From the NCBI RefSeq assembly GCF_034702125.1, contig NC_085875.1, positions 45,969,270 to 46,033,269 of the forward strand: DNA of 64,000 nucleotides, in the 5' to 3' direction. Numbering within the stretch: the first letter of the stretch is position 1; each line of letters opens with the position of its first letter. A program made the translations under genes and the position numbers. Under the pieces are notes generated by a model. It ran no database searches, was not told the origin of the DNA, and saw nothing but the letters and a program-made list of their open reading frames with translations. This document shows, piece by piece, positions 54,710 through 64,000 of this stretch. The DNA is from Engraulis encrasicolus. Taxonomy: Eukaryota; Chordata; Actinopteri; Clupeiformes; Engraulidae.

Positions 54710-55911
54710 TATGTGGACACGTTGTTTTAAAGCTTGACTCGCAAAGATGTCCAACTCAACACTATTTTTGGTTTCCATTTCTAGCGCGACGTGAAGCAAC
54801 ATAATTAGTCGTCTGGGGTTGTGGACATATAGTGAATTGTTTGGTGTACAATAGAAACGTTTCACTTCAACATAGCCTACAGTAGGAACAACCATTTGGT
54901 GATGCCCAGACTGGACATAACAGGAGTAGGCTATAGAACTCTGCAAGCAAGCCAGAACTTTCCCCGTCTGTGTTGTTTCCTGCGACTTTAGCCTGGAGGC
55001 TTGGGTAGTCTACCTACCAAGCCAGTCCATGTCATAGGGCTGTTTTACGGAGGTAATATTGCGAGGCAGAGGCAGAACGGGGGTTTACAGGCTACATATC
55101 CTACTTTGACAGTAAGAGAGTTTAGCACTGACATTATTTATCCACCCTAGGCTCGGATTGCACATTAACCAAAGTGATGTATCCATTCCTTTCTGAGTGC
55201 GCAATGCCCATCCAAAAAGCTACTCAAACATCCCCCCACCCACCTCAGCCTCCTTTACTTGGACTTTGATCTCCGTGATTCCATATGAGGATGTCAGGAC
55301 GGGCAGGCAGGGCAACATACCATTGTCCTTTCCCCCCCAAAGTGGGCTGTTTTGATTGATGTAGCCTGATCTCTTGTCCTGGAGTTATGGATGTCCCCGC
55401 TTTAACCTAACATACTGGTCATACCAGAAAGATAGGAAACAGGCTTAAGGTGTCTTCTGAGTCACTGGACCATGATGGACAGTATGAGAAAGGTGACAGT
55501 GGTATAATACTCGACAAATACCCCCCCCCCCCCCACCTCTAAGCTTTAGTGAAACCTTATCGCCATGGTTTCCCCTCATAATAACTACATAAAGCTTCAT
55601 AAATCTCAGACATGGAGATCGAAAAGGTGATAAGATAATACCTGATTTCTGATGTAATAAAACTTTTGAGGGAGTCGTTTGGTGTGTGAAGGAAGTGTGT
55701 ATACTTGAGTGCAGATAAGATTGGGGCAAATCTTTTGGGAGCAAGTCTCTAGCGTTTGAAGCTCTGCATCTGCCTGAGAAGTGCAGTGTTTGAGAAGGGT
55801 GTGTCTCAAAGTCTTACTTACTTCACCAATCATTCTGCCATGCAAGGGCTTGTTTCCGTGGAGATTCCTTGTTGAGTTATATAACCTCAGGTGCTTGGCA
55901 GATCTCTGGTG

Positions 55912-55913
<2 letters not shown>
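54710..55913. other. No gene seen
   Basis: Unique-looking sequence with a (C)n tract at about 55523-55535; possibly an intron of a + strand gene starting at 54.3-54.7 kb. Confidence 0.45.
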
Positions 55914-56004
<91 letters not shown>

Positions 56005-56023
56005 GGGGGAGCTGGCACCAGCA

Positions 56024-56093
<70 letters not shown>
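55914..56093. repeat. (GT)n and (CA)n facing each other: long hairpin
   Basis: About 90 bp of (GT)n (55914-56003), a 22-bp spacer, then 68 bp of (CA)n (56026-56093). The two tracts are mutually complementary and could form a stem of up to about 68 bp. The spacer contains its own GCTGGCACCAGC palindrome. Confidence 0.95.
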
Positions 56094-56095
<2 letters not shown>

Positions 56096-56298
56096 TGTAT
56101 AAGAATACTGACATAATACATCCCCCCCCCACACACAGTGTGCAATAAGAATACTGACATAATACACCAAACACACACACACACGCACAAACTCAGAGGT
56201 GCACACACGCGACACACACACACACACTGCGCATATCCACACTGTTGCATCCAGACATCTGGTGTAACTCCCATGCACATCTTCCTCTGTATTCTGAA

Positions 56299-56323
56299 AA
56301 CACACACACACACGCACACACAC

Positions 56324-56405
<82 letters not shown>
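56299..56405. repeat. (CA)n microsatellite
   Basis: Over 100 bp CA with two CG interruptions near the left end. Confidence 0.97.
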
Positions 56406-56407
<2 letters not shown>

Positions 56408-56859
56408 TCCACAGCCTACGGCCCACGTAACACTCTGTGCCAATATGTACTCTCCAGCCCCCTCCAACTCTGCAGACAAACAAGAGCAGGGCACAGGACA
56501 GGACAACAGCACTCGCTCAATACTCTGGGTTTCCATTCACCATATTTGCTTCCTTTAAACTGCACAGTCATAGTGATTCAACTTAATCATATCCTTCCTG
56601 ATCAATGATCATTGTAACCACTGAAGAATTAATGCAATTTCAGTCATTTGCTGAATTTGTATTCAGTAGTGTTGTAGACCACGAAGAGCAAATTGAACTT
56701 AAAAAGGGCTTTCATGTTCTTTGTTTTAAAGTTGTAGAACCTTCTTTGAGTGATTATTCGTCCATCTGCCCATGTGTTTGTCCTTCATAGAGTGTTGTTT
56801 GTGTGTGTGAGAGAACCTTTGAATTGGTGGATGGATTTTGACCAAATCTTGGACCAAAT

Positions 56860-57045
56860 GATGTTATTGGATAGGGTGTTGGGATCACAGGTTGACTGTT
56901 CAATCCTCATGCTTACCAAACCCCTCATGGTGGAATGCACTTGAGCACCTAACCCTACACTGCTCCAGGGGCTGTAACCAACACCCTATAAATAATTAAG
57001 TTGCTTTGGATAAAAGTGTCTGCTGTGTAATGTAATGTTGCATCC
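56860..57045 (+). mobile_element. Fish SINE-like repeat
   Basis: Contains TTGAGCACCTAACCCTACACTG, CCAGGGGCTGTAACCAACACCC, AAGTTGCTTTGGATAAAAGTGTCTGC and a TGTAATGTAATG tail, phrases characteristic of a common tRNA-derived fish SINE; the head is degraded. Confidence 0.65.
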
Positions 57046-57154
57046 TAATACTTTTCACAAGATGCGTGAACTGATTCACAAGACCACTGATTTCAAGATT
57101 GCTGACTTCTGACATCGGAATCAATGCTTCGTCATAAGATTTCCACCTTTTTTC

Positions 57155-57325
57155 TTTTTATTACGTTACACTTAGCTGACGCTTGCATCCAAAGCCACTT
57201 ACACCAATGTGGGGTTAGGTGCCTTGCTCAAGGGCACTTCAGCTATGGCTGAGGTGTTGGTAAGGGTGGGATTCGAACCCGCAACCCTCTGACCTCAAGG
57301 CCAGCGCTCTGACCACTGACCCATG
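57155..57325 (-). mobile_element. tRNA-derived SINE, reverse orientation
   Basis: The - strand reads GGGTCAGTGGTCAGAGCGCTGG (A box) then GCGGGTTCGAATCCCACC (B box), followed by GCCCTTGAGCAAGGCACCTAAC and AGTGGCTTTGGATGCAAGCGTC. It is the same SINE family as the + strand repeat just before it. Confidence 0.8.
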
Positions 57326-57785
57326 GGTACTTTTATGTCGAATTGCTACAATCTGCATTATCAAGTTTGGATGGTTAGTATTAACCAGTACACTGTAAAA
57401 AACTGTGTTAATTCAACATTTAGAGCGGATCTGGGACCAAATACATTCTAGATGTTAAATAGACCCTTTTAAAGCGATGCTGTACCATTCATCGCTTTAA
57501 ATGTTGAAACACTGCAACATTTTACTGTGGATTGTGGGTGGCAGGGCTCTAAATTGTCTTTTTTTCCATCATCAACCAAAATGTTGTAGATGTTATAATC
57601 TTACTAGCCAAAATCACACTCATTCATAGGTCCAAGTGGCCAGTAAATGCTGGCCATTTCTACCAGCCAAACTGAAATTTAACCAGCATTTGGCTGGTTG
57701 TCTGCTGTTAATTTAGAACCATTGTGGGTGTTGAAGTCAAGTGATGTGTCTGTGCCTGCTGTGGAACATCCACCCATCCACCTTC

Positions 57786-60456
57786 GGGTCATTTCACGTG
57801 AAATCAGACACTTTGGGACCCGACCGACCCGGATTTCAATCATACTTGGTGTGCCTTTTCAGTAGCAAGGTAGCACCCCAGAACTGCATTGGTTTGAATC
57901 TGACACTAATATTAAGGGAGAAACAGACTAGGAAAGGTTCACATGTGAGGGTAGGACACTATACATTCAGCCTTGAATATATCAGTCAGTGTTAGTACAC
58001 AAAAGATGCCTGTGGTGTTGTTTGAAAGCTCTTTTCTGGCTCTACATAGTACACAATCACCTTGAATACAACTACTCTCAGAATATGAATTAAGATAAAT
58101 TGAAAAATTAAAAATTGAATATCTAAAAAACTCATATTTTAAAATGGCCAGTTCCTTGTCCAAACGTAGCCGGCAATGTCATGAGCAGCACCTTAAATGC
58201 TGGTGTTCGGTTTGTTATTCATTTCAGAGAGAAGTTGACTCACAAATATGGCATCATACAGACCACTTACTAATAATATGGTAATACCATAGTAGCATCA
58301 CATGACAAAACAAAAACAAAACAAAAATGGTCAGTGTCCATGGTCCCAGGTTTCAGAAACTAAGGCAGATGTCCATTTATACACACCAAATGATGATATG
58401 TGAATGTTTGAACATTCCTTCTCTGTGTACCTGTGCCATCTTCCCTTTACCGTACTTTAAAGAGATAATCAATGGCTACACTCTCATTTTGTACTCTACC
58501 AGTGCATTTGAAGCAGCAGCTGTGTCTTTTGTAGATAATGTATAAGTACGTCCCGTTGCAGTTACAGGTTCCACTACCAGAAGCACATCCTGATGATCCA
58601 TGACAGTCTATCTGGTCTGAAGGGAAAAGTGAAGAATGGAGATGGCCCATGAGGATGCAGGAAGTTCAGTTTCACCTCTCCAGTGCTCGGCATACATTCC
58701 TCAGCACATGCTAGCCACCAGTTGCCATCATATACAGCTACAACATACCCTTTGATGCTTGAAAATGTAACACATTCCTTTACTGAGCTCACTCTTTCAA
58801 CTCTGCCTTCTCTGAATGCTAGTGTCCATTGACAATGGGCAGAAGCTGTGTAGTTTTTGAGTACCTGGAATAGTTCTTGCAGATTCAAACCTTTTCAACA
58901 GGTTCTCAGCTTCATGATGGTACATCTCTGTTGTGGCAAACTGGCAATGGATGTTCTTGACATTATCCTTGACAAATTCAAACAGTTGGTATGGCGTTAT
59001 AATTTAATTGTTCGTGCAGCTCGTGCAGCAAGCACTTGCTCGTGCAGCAAGCCATTTAACTGTCCCTCCAACGCCATCACATGGACCTTTGCCATGTGAT
59101 GTGGCAAAAAGTGCCACTCTGCAGGTATGTGAAAATCTGCCTCGTGGTGGCACAAATTTGTTGTAATTTTAAGGTTCTTATATTGTGCAGGAAGTCTGCA
59201 ACGTCCTATTGACAATTAAATTGTAACGCCATACCAACTGTTTGAATTTGTCAAGGATAATGTCAAGAACATCCATTGCCAGTTTGCCACAACAGATATG
59301 TACCATCATGAAGCTGAGAACTTGTTGAAAAGGTTTGAATCTGCAAGAACTATTCCAGGTACTCAAAAACTACACAGCTTCTGCCCATTGTCAATGGACA
59401 CAGTGGAAGTTAGGCCATTTTGAGCATTCAGAGAAGGCAGAGTTGAAAGAGTGAGCTCAGTAAAGGAATGTGTTACATTTTCAAGCATCAAAGGGTATGT
59501 TGTAGCTGTATATGATGGCAACTGGTGGCTAGCATGTGCTGAGGAATGTATGCCGAGCACTGGAGAGGTGAAACTGAACTTCCTGCATCCTCATGGGCCA
59601 TCTCCATCCTTCACTTTTCCCTTCAGACCAGATAGACTGTCATGGATCATCAGGATGTGCTTCTGGTAGTGGAACCTGTAACTGCAACGGGACGTACTTA
59701 TACATTATCTAAAAGACACAGCTGCTGCTTCAAATGCACTGGTAGAGTACAAAATGAGAAGGTAGCCATTGATTATATCTTTAAAGTACGGTAAAGGGAG
59801 GATGGCACAGGTACACAGAGAAGGAATGTTCAAACATTCACATATCATCATTTGGTGTGTATAACTGGACATCTGCCTTAGTTTCTGAAACCTGGGACCA
59901 TGGACACTGACCATTTTTGTTTTGTTTTTGTTTTGTCATGTGATGCTACTATGGTATTACCATATTATTAGTAAGTGGTCTGTATGATGCCATATTTGTG
60001 AGTCAACTTCTCTCTGAAATGAATAACAAACCGAACACCAGCATTTAAGGTGCTGCTCATGACATTGCCGGCTACGTTTGGACAAGGAACTGGCCATTTT
60101 AAAATATGAGTTTTTTAGATATTCAATTTTTAATTTTTCAATTTATCATAATTCATATTCTGAGAGTAGTTGTATTCCAAGGTGATTGTGTACTATGTAG
60201 AGCCAGAAAAGAGCTTTCAAACAACACCACAGGCATCTTTTTGTGACTAACACTGACTGATATATTCAAGGCTGAATGTATAGTGTCCTACCCTCACATG
60301 TGAACCTTTCCTAGTCTGTTTCTCCCTTAATATTAGTGTCAGATTCAAACCAATGCAGTTCTGGGGTGCTACCTTGCTACTGAAAAGGCACACCAAGTAT
60401 GATTGAAATCCGGGTCGGTCGGGTCCCAAAGTGTCTGATTTCACGTGAAATGACCC
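57786..60456. mobile_element. Palindromic (foldback) DNA element, 2.67 kb
   Basis: Both ends carry GGGTCATTTCACGTGAAATC as inverted repeats, and the inverted similarity runs for about 1.24 kb inward: left arm 57786 to about 59010, right arm about 59216 to 60456, centre about 205 bp. CTTC stands directly outside each end (57782-57785 and 60457-60460), a possible 4-bp target duplication. The element lies 37 kb from its truncated relative at 19386. Protein fragments are encoded from the centre outward in each arm, for example YVVAVYDGNWWLACAEE (left arm - strand near 58690-58750, right arm + strand near 59496-59550). Confidence 0.9.
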
Positions 60457-60670
60457 CTTCCCCTCCCAGCACTAATCCCCTATTGTGGCTGCTAATGCAT
60501 GCTACTGCGCAGGAGAGAGAGCAGGACTGGAGCATGGAGCATGGCGCAGCCCTGGCTTTTGGAGCCAACACAAAGAGCTTGATTACTTCTCCATTGACCC
60601 CCCCCCACCTGCTCCGCACTACACCTTTTGAAGAAGTAATTGCAGACAGTTTAGAAACTTTTTTTGGTGA

Positions 60671-62580
<1,910 letters not shown>

Positions 62581-62647
62581 CTGGTGTTCCACATCAAACT
62601 GAAGGATCACTGCACCTGGATTTTAATTAGTATGGCTACCGCATGCC

Positions 62648-62910
<263 letters not shown>

Positions 62911-62978
62911 ACACACACACACTCATACCACCTATGCCAATGGCAGGTGCTAGCATTGTGGTTTGTTGCTGCTGCAAC

Positions 62979-63197
62979 CAGTGTTGCCAGATGTGTCTGA
63001 CTAAATCCCGCCCAAAAGGTTCTCAAAAACCGCCGAAATGCGCTAAATTCCGCCCAAATTCAACAAATTACATTGACTTCTATGGGCCCAAAACGGCTTA
63101 AACAACCGCCAAATGGCCAATTTTTCCCGTTTTTGCCCGCCGACGCTCATCCCAAGTAGCCCAATTGGGCGGGCACCCGCCCAATCTGGCAACACTA
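62979..63197. mobile_element. hAT MITE (CAGTGTTGCCAGA family)
   Basis: TIR AGTGTTGCCAGAT and ATCTGGCAACACT enclose 219 bp, with a perfect 8-bp target duplication GCTGCAAC (62971-62978 and 63198-63205). Confidence 0.92.
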
Positions 63198-63375
63198 GCT
63201 GCAACATATTTATTAAAGTGTTTGCCACATTGCTGTTTTGGGTGTTCAATGAAAAAAAGTCTGTCTACAAGCCATTATTTGTTCTTCCCATGGATTGAGA
63301 GAAAAAATGTGTTCTGTGCTGTGATGACACTTACTCAGATGAATCAACACTGAACAGTAGACTCACAGCCATGAG

Positions 63376-63648
63376 CAGGGCCAGATTAAGAAGGCTCGGG
63401 GCCCCCTGGGGTACAGGTAGCTCTAGGTCCCTACGGAAGGCACATTTTATCTTTGTATACTGACCCCAGACTAAGGAGTATTAACAAGATTTAAAACTCT
63501 ATCTGATGGCAGACGAAGTTATACCTCGTCTTATTACATTTCTCCAAATACGTTGATTCCCCACCTTTGACCAACTGGCGACCCCTGGCTGATGGGTGGC
63601 CCCTAGACTGCAGTCATATCTAGTCTGTGCATTAATCCGACCCTGCTG
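63376..63648. mobile_element. Diverged hAT MITE
   Basis: CAGGGCCAGATTAAG on the left and TTAATCCGACCCTG on the right are imperfect inverted repeats. The flanks GCCATGAG and CTGATGAG share ATGAG, a decayed target duplication. GGGGCCCCCTGGGG inside is shared in style with the 41543 element. Confidence 0.6.
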
Positions 63649-63800
63649 ATGAGGAACCGTGCTGCAGGAGGATGAGGCTACATGCACAATTCAGAAGTAG
63701 TGTTCATTGCACCAGGGTTAACTTGGGAGGGAGAAAAATCAGACCCCCCCCCCCAAGGCCCTAGACACGTACACACATGCACGTGTGGTTACACTTCCGT

Positions 63801-63805
<5 letters not shown>

Positions 63806-63848
<43 letters not shown>
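63806..63848. repeat. (CA)n microsatellite
   Basis: About 21 CA units. Confidence 0.97.
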
Positions 63849-63849
<1 letters not shown>

Positions 63850-64000
63850 ATTTAGCTTTTAGCAAACATGGCTTTGCCCAATGTATAATTGAGACTTGTC
63901 ACCACAATACACACAAAGCCTGAGCTATGGCCATTAAAGTACAAACACAGACACACACACTATACACCCACACATTGTCAACCCACCCGTTAACGGTGAA

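Noticed and set aside
55606..56536. Long open frames of Cys-Val, His-Thr or Ser-Leu repeats, here and at 27840-28254, 41820-42149, 52663-53385, 60399-61022 and 62584-63101
   Set aside because: They are translations of microsatellites, not genes.

Overview
The window reads as teleost fish genomic DNA. It is intron-rich and low in coding density, packed with (CA)n/(TG)n and other microsatellites, and carries fish-typical transposon debris: hAT-type MITEs with 8-bp target duplications, a Tc1 relic, tRNA-derived SINEs, L2-type LINE 3' ends and one intact non-LTR retrotransposon. All calls come from reading the sequence; family names rest on remembered motifs, not on database searches.

Three spliced vertebrate genes can be assembled exon by exon with consistent GT-AG sites and phases. 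(1) A B7-family immunoglobulin receptor ligand on the + strand (exons 8116-8472, 9856-10006, 12662-12789, 16602-16810; signal-peptide exon not found). Its second Ig domain is split by an intron and lacks both canonical cysteines. (2) A complete zbtb8os (archease, cofactor of the RTCB tRNA ligase) on the - strand, seven coding exons from 34346 down to 18935, 162 aa, including 25-nt and 37-nt microexons. It is tail-to-tail with the B7 gene. (3) sync (syncoilin, an intermediate filament protein) on the - strand, from 52157 down to about 46223 or 45780, roughly 535 aa or slightly different depending on the last exon. zbtb8os and sync are also near neighbours in human 1p35, but I see no exons of the intervening human gene RBBP4.

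Layout: 1-8 kb, a decayed mobile-element ORF, a 1.5-kb tandem duplication carrying hAT MITEs, and microsatellites. 8-17 kb, the B7 gene, its introns filled with a Tc1 relic, a 1.46-kb hAT element and a hAT MITE. 18.9-34.3 kb, zbtb8os, with a truncated foldback element in its last intron. 34.5-39.8 kb, a 5.27-kb apparently intact I/Nimb-like LINE with a 13-bp target duplication, in sense orientation only about 180 bp upstream of the zbtb8os start codon. 40-45.7 kb, mariner-like and other DNA elements. 45.8-52.2 kb, sync, in which two exon 3' ends with their splice donors have been tandemly duplicated into the following introns. 52.4-55 kb, an unassigned candidate two-exon ORF (-) and a GC-richer possible first exon (+). 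57.8-60.5 kb, a 2.67-kb palindromic (foldback) mobile element whose arms are related to the 19.4-kb copy. 60.5-64 kb, long microsatellites and small MITEs.

The three genes have unrelated functions (immune ligand, tRNA ligase activation, muscle cytoskeleton) and do not form a pathway. The most unusual content is the double-cysteine loss in the B7 constant-type domain, the arrays of duplicated splice donors in sync, the intact LINE at the zbtb8os promoter, and the foldback element with mosaic arms.
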